A model generated the notes under the pieces. The model was not told the origin of the DNA and made no database searches. It saw only the letters and a program-made list of their open reading frames with translations. Positions 17,134-25,947 of a DNA stretch of 32,965 bases are shown piece after piece; positions within the stretch are counted from its first letter, which is position 1; each line of letters begins with the position of its first letter. Both the position numbers and the translations under genes were made by a program. This DNA comes from Ramlibacter sp. (GTDB taxonomy: Bacteria > Pseudomonadota > Gammaproteobacteria > Burkholderiales > Burkholderiaceae_C). The stretch is from positions 1 to 32,965 of the forward strand of contig JAQGMU010000071.1 in the NCBI GenBank assembly GCA_028292195.1, written 5' to 3'.

Positions 17134-18629
17134 TCTACCGGGTCGGTCCGACCCGTGGCGGCATCCCTGCCTTTGCTCCGGCCGCCAATAGCGGGCGTCG
17201 GCCGGCCGCCCAGCAGGCCCTGCTGGCCGATGAGCATGGCGCCCACCCGCAAGCCGCCGTCATCGATGGTGTACTCGCGCAGCTCATTGGAATGCCTGCT
17301 GCTGCGCACCTTCACCACAGCGATCATGCGGCGCAGCCGGCTCTCGAGTTCGACGTAGCGCTGCACGATGATGGCGTCGGTCAGGAAGGCGGTGCCATAG
17401 GGACTGAAGCGCAGGTCGGTGTACCGGTCTTCCAGCTCGGAGGTCAGCACCACCGTGACGCCGGTGGCCGTCAGGGCCGCCACCAGTCGTGCCAGCTCCT
17501 CGCGGAAGTCCTGGCGGAAGGAGGGCGCGATGGCCAGCTCGAACCCCGACAGCGAGTCGATCACCACGCGGCTGGCGCCCAGGCGCCGGATTTCGGCCAC
17601 CATCAGGCGCAGGATCTCGTCGATCGACAGGTCCGAGGGACGGACATCCACCAGGCTGACGCGCCCCGACTGGATCAGGTCGGCCACCACCGCATTGCGC
17701 GCCCGGTCGGGGCGCTGCTCGAACGCGGCGATCACACCGGTTTCGCCGCAGCGGGCGCCTTCGGCCAGGAAGGCCGCCGCCAGGATGCTCTTGCCCGAGC
17801 CCGACGGGCCGGCGATCAGCAGCGAATAGCCGCGCGGCAGGCCGCCGCCCAGCATCTCGTCCAGGGTGGGCACGCCCATCAGCAGGCGATCGCCTGGCGG
17901 CGCCAGGCGCGGCACGGCGGGGGTGGCAGCGCCGGCCGGGGGGAACACCTCGATGCCGGCCTCGGACATGCGGAAGGTGTACAGGCCCGGCAGCGAGGCC
18001 TGGCCGCGCATCTTCATCACTTGCATCTTGCGCACCATGGAGTTGCGCTCCACGCTCTGGCGCAGCCAGATCAGGCCGTCCGCCACGGTGAACACCGGGT
18101 TGGCATCGGTCTCCACGAAATATTCGCCGATCAGGAAGGTAGTGGCCTGCCAGCTGGTCATCAGCATGCCCAGCTGCTGCACGAAATGCTGGAGGCTGTT
18201 GTGCGTATTGCCCCCGGCGGCGTCGGCCAGCATCACGGAGCGGAAGGAATCGACGAAGACGAAAGCGGGGTTGTGCGCCTCCACCTCGGCCACGACGCGG
18301 GCCAGCACCTTCTCCAGGTCGCCGCTGAGCGTTTCGTCGGCGAGGTTGATGAAACGAACTGACCGGTTGAGTTCTTCGGCTTTGAAGAAGCCGAACTGCT
18401 GCTGGTAGCGCAGCATCTTCAGCGGCGGCTCGCCCAGCACCGTGAGGTAGAGCGCCGGGCGCTCGGGCGTGGCCAGCGAAAACATGATCTGGTGGGCCAG
18501 CGTGGTCTTGCCGCTGCCAGGCTGGCCGGCGATCAGGTTGAACGACAGCTCCGGTAGCCCGCCGCCCAGCACTTCGTCGAAACCCGGGACCCCCGTAGGC
18601 AATCGGTTGATGGTCACTCTGGTGCTCAT
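17130..18629 (-). CDS. KaiC-like double-domain RecA-fold ATPase
   Basis: Two Walker A motifs (GQPGSGKTTL, GPSGSGKSIL); TGVPGFDEVLGGGLP and GVPTLDEMLGGGLPRGYSLLIAG. Confidence 0.92.
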   Translation of the reverse strand: MSTRVTINRLPTGVPGFDEVLGGGLPELSFNLIAGQPGSGKTTLAHQIMFSLATPERPALYLTVLGEPPLKMLRYQQQFGFFKAEELNRSVRFINLADETLSGDLEKVLARVVAEVEAHNPAFVFVDSFRSVMLADAAGGNTHNSLQHFVQQLGMLMTSWQATTFLIGEYFVETDANPVFTVADGLIWLRQSVERNSMVRKMQVMKMRGQASLPGLYTFRMSEAGIEVFPPAGAATPAVPRLAPPGDRLLMGVPTLDEMLGGGLPRGYSLLIAGPSGSGKSILAAAFLAEGARCGETGVIAAFEQRPDRARNAVVADLIQSGRVSLVDVRPSDLSIDEILRLMVAEIRRLGASRVVIDSLSGFELAIAPSFRQDFREELARLVAALTATGVTVVLTSELEDRYTDLRFSPYGTAFLTDAIIVQRYVELESRLRRMIAVVKVRSSRHSNELREYTIDDGGLRVGAMLIGQQGLLGGRPTPAIGGRSKGRDAATGRTDPVE

Positions 18630-19057
18630 GGAGGCGGGTCCTGCGCGGGCGAACCGCTGAAAAACTTGACCCACACCCCGCCGAGCAACTGCCCGGAAAG
18701 CGCGGGACCGATCAGGCTGCCCACCAGGCCGTGGAAGGACAGTAAAAGTGCGGCGCCGGCCGCCGCTGCTTCGGTGCCGCTGCGCCGGACGAGTTCGGCC
18801 CGCAGTGCAGCAAGGTTCATTTCGGCGAGGCTGCCAACGTCCTGGGCCGCAGCCAGCCAGGGATGCGGCGCCGTGGCCAGATGCAGACTGCGCTTGTAAA
18901 GCGCGGCGACACCGCGCTGCCCTATCACTGGGGCCAGGGCGGCGACGATCTGCCGCCAGGCCGAATCGACCATGTCCGCCACCTGGCCCGCGCTGGCGCC
19001 TTCCCTGACTCGCTGCGAGAGGAAACTCTGGATGGGAGGCGCGGCTGGGCTATCCAT
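18626..19057 (-). CDS. Unknown protein, first gene of the KaiC-like / histidine kinase operon
   Basis: 143 aa; ATGA overlap with the KaiC-like gene. Confidence 0.75.
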   Translation of the reverse strand: MDSPAAPPIQSFLSQRVREGASAGQVADMVDSAWRQIVAALAPVIGQRGVAALYKRSLHLATAPHPWLAAAQDVGSLAEMNLAALRAELVRRSGTEAAAAGAALLLSFHGLVGSLIGPALSGQLLGGVWVKFFSGSPAQDPPP

Positions 19058-19206
19058 GAAGCTCGAAACCCTTCAAGCGGTGCGCGGTCAGGCCGGTAGG
19101 CGAGCCGGGCTGCAATGCCGCCGACTGTACGCCAACGCACAGCCAAATTGAAACGGGGGGCGTAACATGCAACCGCTAGTCAACCAAACCGACCGCCAAG
19201 CCCCCT

Positions 19207-19422
19207 GTGTCCTCCACCGAACATTTTGCGCATGCGTGCACGGAATGCCGCAAGCTCATCGCCCAGCAGCTGGAAGTGCGCGAACAGCTCCGGAGGGCGC
19301 TTGCGCAGTCGCCGGACGGGTCGGCGGTTGCCGTGCTGCGCGACAAGGTTCGCAAGCTGACGGCCGACACCGAACGGCAGTTCCTCAAGGCGATGAACGC
19401 AATGCCGGTCGGCCGGTCCTGA
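19207..19422 (+). CDS. Small hypothetical protein with CTEC motif and helical region
   Basis: VSSTEHFAHACTECRKLIAQQLEVREQLRRALAQSPDGSAVAVLRDKVRKLTADTERQFLKAMNAMPVGRS; GTG start. Confidence 0.5.
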   Translation: MSSTEHFAHACTECRKLIAQQLEVREQLRRALAQSPDGSAVAVLRDKVRKLTADTERQFLKAMNAMPVGRS

Positions 19423-19459
19423 GGCGACACCCCGCCCCTGAGGGCGGGCGCGGGAAGCC

Positions 19460-19710
19460 TCAGATGCCGTGCAAACCCATGGACACCGTCGGGGCGAAGG
19501 CGTCGTCCGCCTCATCAGCCGGCGCCTGCAGGTCCGCGTTCCACAGCCGGTAGAACGAGCCCGGGCAGGTGGCAGCCCACAGCGTGAGGCCGAACCGCGG
19601 GACGATCGACCTTGCGCGCTGCTGCTTGAGGTGCGCCATCATCCTCCTGGTGCCCTCGCTGATGCGTCCGTCGTCGGGACGCGCAACATGTATGCGCTTG
19701 GTCTGGAACA
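19460..19710 (-). CDS. Small hypothetical protein
   Basis: MFQTKRIHVARPDDGRISEGTRRMMAHLKQQRARSIVPRFGLTLWAATCPGSFYRLWNADLQAPADEADDAFAPTVSMGLHGI. Confidence 0.5.
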
Positions 19711-19817
19711 TGGTGACCTTGTTGTGTTCACTTCGAACCGTCCCATTGTTGAGGCGAATTGCAAAAGCAGGGCTAGGGCATTGGCCTAGCCCGCGCCACT
19801 CGCCGCAGCAGGGCCGC

Positions 19818-22091
19818 CTAAGCGCCTGCCGGCGCCGCCGCCGTGATGCGCCACCACGCCGGCAGCAGTTCCCGCACCGCGGGCCGGGCAAAGCGGTCGT
19901 CGATCAGGTAGACGATGCCCTTGTCCTCCTGCGTCCGGATCACGCGGCCCGCCGCCTGGACCACCTTCTGGATGCCCGGGTACAGGTAGGTGTAGTCGTA
20001 GCCGGAGCCGAAAACCCCTTGCAGGCAGGCCTTGAGCTGCTCGTTCCTGGGATTCACCTGGGGCAGTCCCAGGGTGGCGACAAAGGCGCCCACCAGCCTG
20101 TCGCCGCGCAGGTCGATTCCCTCGCCGAAGCTGCCGCCCAGCACCGCGAAGCCGACACCCGCCCCGCCGGGCGCGAAGCGCTCGAGAAACCCCTGGCGCT
20201 GGCCCTCGTCCATGCCGCGCGCCTGCGCCCACATCGGGACGGTGGGGAAACGCTGCGCGAATTCCGCTGCCACCAGGTCGAGATAGTCGAAGCTGCTGAA
20301 GAAAGCCAGGTAGTTGCCGGCCTGCGCTTCGAACTGGTCCGCGATGAGCCTGGCGATGGGCGTGGCGGAGCGTTGCCGATCGGGATAACGCGTGGAAATC
20401 CTGCTGACCACGTGCACCTTGAGTTGATCGGCGCTGAAGGGCGAGTCCACGTCGATCCAGGCGGCATTGCCAGGGAGGCCCAGCATGTCCATGTAGTAGC
20501 GCGGCGGGCTGAGCGTTGCTGAAAACAGCGTGACCGACCGTGTGGCGGCGAAGCGTTGCTTCAGGAAAGGCGCGGGAATCAGGTTCTGGATGCGAACCGT
20601 AGCCGCGGGCTTGCCGAGGGCGCCGGCCTGGTCCGTCCATTCGAGCACCGAATGGGAGCCGAAGGATTCGGCGAGACGCTGGAAACCCAGGATGTCGAAG
20701 TAGGCCTGCTGCAGCGGGCCGTCGGCCGAGCCGGGCGCTGCTTCGGCGAAATGGGTCTCCAGCGCGGTACCGGCTTGCTTGAGCGCCGTCATGAAGGCGG
20801 CCGGCAGCGCGTCCAGCATGCCGTCGGCCTGTGCCTTGCGCAGCACGTTCCAGCCGCGGTTGACCTTGTCCAGGGCCGTCCGGACGGCCGCCGGCGCCAG
20901 CGATCGCACGGCGCGCAGCGAGGCCTGGCTGAGGCCCGCCGAGTACATCGCGCGGGCCCGCTCGACCAGGTTGTGCGCTTCGTCGACCAGCACGCCGACG
21001 CGCAGCTCGTTGCCCACCGTCATGGCGTGCAGCATGGCGCTGCCATCGAAGAAGTAGTTGTAGTCGCCGACGACCAGGTCCGCCCAGCGGGCAACTTCCT
21101 GGCCGAGGTAGTAGGGACAGACCTGGTGCCGCAGGGCCACGCCGCGCAGCGCCGCGCCGTCCATGACGCCCGCCTCCAGGCTTTCGCTGCGCGCGGCCGG
21201 CAGCCGATCGTAGAAGCCCTTGGCCAGCGGGCAGGAGTCGCCATGGCAGGCCTTGTCGCGGTGCTCGCAGGCCTTGTCCCGCGCCGTCAGCTCCAGCACC
21301 CGCAGGCCAGGTGCGGCGGCGCTGCTTCCCATCAGCGCCGCAGCATCCAGTGCCATCCGCCGGCCGGTCGACTTCGCCGTCAGGTAGAAGACCTTGTCGA
21401 GGCCGTGGGGCTTCGCGGCCTTGAGCATGGCGAACACGGTGGCGGCGGTCTTGCCGATGCCGGTGGGCGCCTGGGCCAAGACGCAGCGGCCCGTGGCGGC
21501 GCCCCGGTAGACCGATTCGGCGAGCTCGCGCTGCCCGGTGCGGAAGGTCGGATGCGGAAAGGCCAGCGCCGCCAGGGCCTGGTCCCTGCCGCCGCGGTGT
21601 TCCAGTTCCCGCTCGGCCCATGCCAGGAAGTCGCGGCAGCGGGCTTCGAAGAAATCCCGCAGGGATTCGGCGGAGTGGGTTTCGACGAAGGTCGTCTCCT
21701 GCTGGGTGGCGATGTCGAAGTACACCAAGGCCAGGTTCATTTCGCCCAGGCCGCGCGCCTGGCAAAGGAGCCAGCCGTAGACCTTCGCCTGGGCCCAGTG
21801 CAAATGGCGATGGTTGGCCGGCTGCTTGCCCAGGTCGCCGCGATGCGTCTTGATCTCCTCCAGGCGATTGGGCACCGGGTCGTAGCCATCGGCGCGGCCG
21901 CGCACCGCTAGGTGCTCGAATTCTCCCTGCAGGCTGATCTCGGTCTCGTAGAGCGGGCCGCGGCGGCCGGCGACCAGCAGGTGGCCTGCCATGCCCTCCT
22001 GCGCGCTGGGCGTGGGGGTGAACCGCAGATCCAGGTCGCCGCGCCTGGCGGTGAACTCGCACAGGGTGCGAACGGCTACGGAATACGGCAT
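19818..22091 (-). CDS. XPD/DinG-type Fe-S DNA helicase with N-terminal PD-(D/E)XK (RecB-like) nuclease domain
   Basis: GRADGYDPVPNRLEEIKT and HWAQAKVYGWL (QxxxY); Walker A APTGIGKTAATVFAML; four Cys (ACEHRDKACHGDSC...VCPYY); DEAH; QAAGRVIRTQEDKGIVYLIDDRF. Confidence 0.88.
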   Translation of the reverse strand: MPYSVAVRTLCEFTARRGDLDLRFTPTPSAQEGMAGHLLVAGRRGPLYETEISLQGEFEHLAVRGRADGYDPVPNRLEEIKTHRGDLGKQPANHRHLHWAQAKVYGWLLCQARGLGEMNLALVYFDIATQQETTFVETHSAESLRDFFEARCRDFLAWAERELEHRGGRDQALAALAFPHPTFRTGQRELAESVYRGAATGRCVLAQAPTGIGKTAATVFAMLKAAKPHGLDKVFYLTAKSTGRRMALDAAALMGSSAAAPGLRVLELTARDKACEHRDKACHGDSCPLAKGFYDRLPAARSESLEAGVMDGAALRGVALRHQVCPYYLGQEVARWADLVVGDYNYFFDGSAMLHAMTVGNELRVGVLVDEAHNLVERARAMYSAGLSQASLRAVRSLAPAAVRTALDKVNRGWNVLRKAQADGMLDALPAAFMTALKQAGTALETHFAEAAPGSADGPLQQAYFDILGFQRLAESFGSHSVLEWTDQAGALGKPAATVRIQNLIPAPFLKQRFAATRSVTLFSATLSPPRYYMDMLGLPGNAAWIDVDSPFSADQLKVHVVSRISTRYPDRQRSATPIARLIADQFEAQAGNYLAFFSSFDYLDLVAAEFAQRFPTVPMWAQARGMDEGQRQGFLERFAPGGAGVGFAVLGGSFGEGIDLRGDRLVGAFVATLGLPQVNPRNEQLKACLQGVFGSGYDYTYLYPGIQKVVQAAGRVIRTQEDKGIVYLIDDRFARPAVRELLPAWWRITAAAPAGA

Positions 22092-22112
22092 CGGCAAATG
22101 GTATTCGATGGC

Positions 22113-22367
22113 TCAGTCGGGAACGTAGCGCGAACGGAACTTGACCGCGTCGGCCTCCAGTTCGAAGGTCACCAGCTGGCCGTTCTTGCCGTCGGCCAGG
22201 CGATGCGCGGCGAACAGGGACCACTGGCCCCGCAGGTTGTAGCTGGGCGGGTCGACCAGGGCATAGGGATCCGGAACGAAGACCTCGTGCTCGAAGATCT
22301 CGCGGACGCGGTTGCGCGGCGACGGGAAGAGCTTGTAGAGCTCGGTGGTGATGGTCTTTTCGGGCAT
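22113..22367 (-). CDS. Hypothetical protein
   Basis: MPEKTITTELYKLFPSPRNRVREIFEHEVFVPDPYALVDPPSYNLRGQWSLFAAHRLADGKNGQLVTFELEADAVKFRSRYVPD. Confidence 0.6.
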   Translation of the reverse strand: MPEKTITTELYKLFPSPRNRVREIFEHEVFVPDPYALVDPPSYNLRGQWSLFAAHRLADGKNGQLVTFELEADAVKFRSRYVPD

Positions 22368-22403
22368 GGCTGCACTGTACGTCGTGGCGTGGAACACATG
22401 CGG

Positions 22404-22688
22404 TCAGCGACCGCGTTCTCCAACGGGGTGAGCGAAGAAGGCCAGCTTCCCGGCCCGCGGCAGCGCCTTGAGCAGGAGCTCGGCACGCAGCGCGTCGCCT
22501 TTCGACCCGTACTCCCGGGCGGCGAGGAGACGCAGGGGCGGCCACGCGCGGGTGAACTTTGCGCCCCGGCCGAACAAGTGCTGGAAGTAGCGCTGCTCCA
22601 CGTCGACCGCGATGCCTGCGTAGTAGCGGCCGCCTTCGCATTCGAGGAGGTACAGCCAGTACGGGAGCGCCGGCGTACGGACGCTCAC
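22404..22688 (-). CDS. GIY-YIG nuclease superfamily protein (YhbQ/UPF0213-like)
   Basis: WLYLLECEGGRYYAGIAVDVEQRYFQHLFGRGAKFTRAWPPLRLL...GSKGDALRAELLLKAL; GTG start overlapping the upstream stop. Confidence 0.8.
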   Translation of the reverse strand: MSVRTPALPYWLYLLECEGGRYYAGIAVDVEQRYFQHLFGRGAKFTRAWPPLRLLAAREYGSKGDALRAELLLKALPRAGKLAFFAHPVGERGR

Positions 22689-23314
22689 TGTTCGCGCAAG
22701 GCCTGGAAGTAGCCCTGGATCGCCTTGGGCAAGGCCTTGCGCTGGCACCGCTGCAACTTCATCAGCAAGCCGTGCGGGGCGTCGTCGACCTCGTACTCCC
22801 GCCGGATGTCACCCTGGATCCGGGACAGCAGCGCGGCGGCCACCTCGGCGTCCGCCATTGCCCGGTGAGCCCGTCCCGCGGAAGGAAGGGAGTGAAAGGC
22901 CGCCAGCGACCCGAGGCGATAGCTGCCGGCCTGCGGATAGAGCCGGCGCGACAGCAGCATGGTGCAGGCGAACGAATGATCCGTCTTCGCGTCCTCGCCC
23001 AGGCGCCCCAGTTCCGCGGCCCAGAAGCGCTGGTCGAAGGAAGCGTTGTGCGCAACCAGCGGCGCGTCCTGCACGAACCGGGCCGCCTGCCCCATGACCT
23101 CGGCGGCCGGCGGCGCGGCCCGGACCATCTCGTTGCTGATGCCGGTGTAGTCCTCGATGAACCGGGAGATGCGCACTCCCGCGTTCATCAGCGACTGGAA
23201 CCGGGCAACGACTCTCGTTCCCTCCAGCAGCACGATGGCAATCTCGGTCGCCCGGTCGCCCATGGAAGGGGACAAGCCGGTGGTCTCGAAGTCGATGACG
23301 GCAATGGGGTGCAT
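22685..23314 (-). CDS. DEDDh 3'-5' exonuclease (DnaQ-like)
   Basis: AVIDFETTGLSP, VAHNASFDQRFW, HRAMADAEVAAALL. Confidence 0.88.
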   Translation of the reverse strand: MHPIAVIDFETTGLSPSMGDRATEIAIVLLEGTRVVARFQSLMNAGVRISRFIEDYTGISNEMVRAAPPAAEVMGQAARFVQDAPLVAHNASFDQRFWAAELGRLGEDAKTDHSFACTMLLSRRLYPQAGSYRLGSLAAFHSLPSAGRAHRAMADAEVAAALLSRIQGDIRREYEVDDAPHGLLMKLQRCQRKALPKAIQGYFQALREQ

Positions 23315-23336
23315 GCGGGACCGGGTTCCTGAAGTT

Positions 23337-24638
23337 CTAGCGGCTCGCGCCGGCCAGCGTCGCGGACAGCTGCCTGGCCGATCGGGCCGTGACCGCCTTG
23401 CCGGTGATGGCCAGCGCCGGACTGTGTTGCAGCATCCGCTCGAACACCGCCCGCACCTCGTCCGCGGTGATGGTTTCGATCATGGCGATCGTTTCGTTCG
23501 TGGACGTCACCGATCCGCGCAGGAAGAGCTCTTCGACGGCGCGCTCCATCGTGGCGTAGGTCCGTTCCGAGGACCGCACGCGCGATACCGCCAGCTGGTT
23601 CTTCGCCCGCTCCAGATGGACGGGGTCGATCTCGCGTGCGTGGTCGCGCAGCAGCTTGCCCGTGACGGCCATCAACTGCTCCAGCTTGTCCGGCGTGGTG
23701 ACGGCGTGGACCAGGAAGGCGAACCAGACATCGCCGCCCTCCGCGGTGGACTCCGCCGTGTAGGCCAGGCCCAGCCGCTCGCGGATGGTGTCCGTCAGCG
23801 GTGCCGACATGCCGCCGCCGAACAGCAGCGCCGCCACCGATGCGGCAAGCCGCCAGCGCTGGTCCTGCGCGTGCTCGCCCGGCGCCGGCGCTACGGGATA
23901 GGCCAGGTTGACGAAGACCTGCGACACCTGGCTGAAGCGCTGCCCCATCGCGCCGCCGATGTATTGGGCCGGTTCCACCGGCTGCGGCGCCGTCCCTTCG
24001 GGGAAGCCGGGCATGCCGGCAAAGAGCCGTTCGCCGAGCGCGAGGAAGGCGGCGACGTCGAAGTTTCCCGCCGCGGTGACGACGGTGTTCGCGGCGACGT
24101 AATGCCGCTGCACGTGCGCAACGAGGTCCGCCCGGGTGAAGCGTTCGATGTTCTCCACCGTGCCGATCACCGGCATGCCCATGGGGTGGTCGCCCCAGAT
24201 GGCGCGGTCCAGCAGTTCGCTGGAGCTCTCCTGCGGATCCTCCAGGTACTCGATCGCCTCCTGGCGGATCACGTCCAGCTCGCGCCCCAGTTCGGCCTCG
24301 GGAAAGGTGCTGTTCAGGACGATGTCGGCCGTCATCTCCAGGAACCGGTCGGCGTGCTTGCCCAGGCCCGTCATGAAGTAGCCGGTGGTGTCCTTGCTCG
24401 TGAAGGCGTTGACGTCGGCGCCGAGCCGCTCCGCATCGAGGTTGATCGCCTGCACGGATCGCGTGGCGGTGCCCTTGAAGGCCATGTGTTCAAGCACGTG
24501 GCTGATGCCGCTGTTCTGCGGTGTCTCGTCGCGCGAACCCACCCGCAGGAAGACGCCGACGCTGGCGCTCTGGACATGGGGCAGCGGGATGGCCAGCAGC
24601 CGCACGCCGTTGGCCAGGATCTTGACGACGGGCGTCAT
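23337..24638 (-). CDS. M16 family (pitrilysin-like) zinc peptidase
   Basis: Inverted zinc motif HVLEH in NSGISHVLEHMAFKGT; ELDVIRQEAIEYLEDP. Confidence 0.93.
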   Translation of the reverse strand: MTPVVKILANGVRLLAIPLPHVQSASVGVFLRVGSRDETPQNSGISHVLEHMAFKGTATRSVQAINLDAERLGADVNAFTSKDTTGYFMTGLGKHADRFLEMTADIVLNSTFPEAELGRELDVIRQEAIEYLEDPQESSSELLDRAIWGDHPMGMPVIGTVENIERFTRADLVAHVQRHYVAANTVVTAAGNFDVAAFLALGERLFAGMPGFPEGTAPQPVEPAQYIGGAMGQRFSQVSQVFVNLAYPVAPAPGEHAQDQRWRLAASVAALLFGGGMSAPLTDTIRERLGLAYTAESTAEGGDVWFAFLVHAVTTPDKLEQLMAVTGKLLRDHAREIDPVHLERAKNQLAVSRVRSSERTYATMERAVEELFLRGSVTSTNETIAMIETITADEVRAVFERMLQHSPALAITGKAVTARSARQLSATLAGASR

Positions 24639-25315
24639 GGGCGGTGCTCACCTTCGAAATAGGGCAGCAGTGCCTTCGCGGCCGCGATGCGCAGATGCAG
24701 TTCCACGGAACTGTCGTTCATGACCTGGAGCAGGAAACGCCTGGGCTCCAGCCCCTCGGCAACCGATGTGTCGCCCGTGCGGGCTTCAGCCAGGGGCAGG
24801 AGGCGCTCCGACGCCCGCCGGAAGTCTTCGGGTTTCATGCTTTGCAGTTGGGACAACAGGTTGGCCTGCGCATCGTCGCTGGGCGGCAGGTCCAGCCAGG
24901 GCTCGTCGTCGAACAGTGAGGCCAGGTCGGGCGCCAGGAACGCCGCCCAGTGCCGGGGTGCGGCCTCGACGGGAGGCACCCGCGCAGGCTGCGCGATGGC
25001 GATGCGCTCGCGCGCGACGCCCCCGAGATAGCGCGTCCGCAGCGCGGCGAGAAAGGCGGTCGCCTGCGCCACCGGCACGGGCTCGCGCAGCGAGAACCAG
25101 AGCTGGTGGCCGTGCATGCCGGACACCGCGATGGCAGGCGCGGGCAGATCGAGATCGGCCTGCACGCCTTGCCAGACCTTGGAGAGCGCCGCCCAGCTGG
25201 TGGGACCCGCAAGCTCCAGAACCATGGCCCGGACCCGGCCACCGGGGCCTGCGGCTATCCCCTCTTGGTCGGGCGTAAGGTAGAGGCGCAGGATCTCGGA
25301 TTGGAGTCGGGTCAT
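24635..25315 (-). CDS. Unknown protein with SGMHGHQLWFSL motif (possible degenerate primase-polymerase fold)
   Basis: 227-aa ORF overlapping the M16 peptidase start by ATGA; AIAVSGMHGHQLWFSLREPVPVAQA. Confidence 0.7.
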   Translation of the reverse strand: MTRLQSEILRLYLTPDQEGIAAGPGGRVRAMVLELAGPTSWAALSKVWQGVQADLDLPAPAIAVSGMHGHQLWFSLREPVPVAQATAFLAALRTRYLGGVARERIAIAQPARVPPVEAAPRHWAAFLAPDLASLFDDEPWLDLPPSDDAQANLLSQLQSMKPEDFRRASERLLPLAEARTGDTSVAEGLEPRRFLLQVMNDSSVELHLRIAAAKALLPYFEGEHRP

Positions 25316-25542
25316 TGAAGCGGGCTGTGGACACGTTCGTAGCGCCTGTCCGACTCTACCCTGTCCGGCCTCGGGCGAAGACCGGGCGGCGGCTACACGG
25401 GACGACTTCTGCGCACAACGCATTCGGAAAGATCTAACTGTTCGTCATTGTGCCGTTCCACAAGTGGGGGGATACAGCGTTGATAGCGAGAGCCATCGCT
25501 GCGGGTAGGATGTGGCGCTGATCGAACACACCGGATGCCGCC

Positions 25543-25947
25543 TTGAAAACCGCCTGCATTCTTGCGCTCCTCTGTGTCGCTTGCGGGCCTGGCGCAGCGC
25601 AGGACGTGGGGGCTGAAATCCGGTGCAGTTCCATGGGCACGCAGTTGGAGGTGAATGGGTGCGCGCGACGGAAATTCCAGGCCGCCGACGCGACGCTGAG
25701 CATTGCCTACGGGAGCGTGATGGAGCGGCTGTCGACCGAAAAGCGAGCAGTACTGCGCAGAGAACATCGGGCCTGGTTGGCCAGCCGAGACCCAGTTTGC
25801 AAATCGAAGCTCAGGCAAGCTGAGGGTGGCTCCACCTGGGAGCTGGAGTTCTACTCCTGCCTGGAAGTGTCCACGCGCCGGCGTACAGAGGAAGTCAAGG
25901 CATCGATGGAACGTGCTGTTCAGGACACCCGCGGGCCATCCAGATGA
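25543..25947 (+). CDS. Secreted LprI/DUF1311-like protein
   Basis: TTG start, signal peptide, conserved Cys; NGCARRKFQAADATLSIAYGSVMERL...REHRAWLASRDPVCK. Confidence 0.7.
   Translation: MKTACILALLCVACGPGAAQDVGAEIRCSSMGTQLEVNGCARRKFQAADATLSIAYGSVMERLSTEKRAVLRREHRAWLASRDPVCKSKLRQAEGGSTWELEFYSCLEVSTRRRTEEVKASMERAVQDTRGPSR

Noticed and set aside
15212-17191. 659-aa plus-strand ORF
   Set aside because: Antisense to MscS and the histidine kinase, which have clear family motifs.
19786-22641. 951-aa minus-strand ORF
   Set aside because: Overlaps the helicase in another frame; the 19818-22091 frame carries the helicase motifs.
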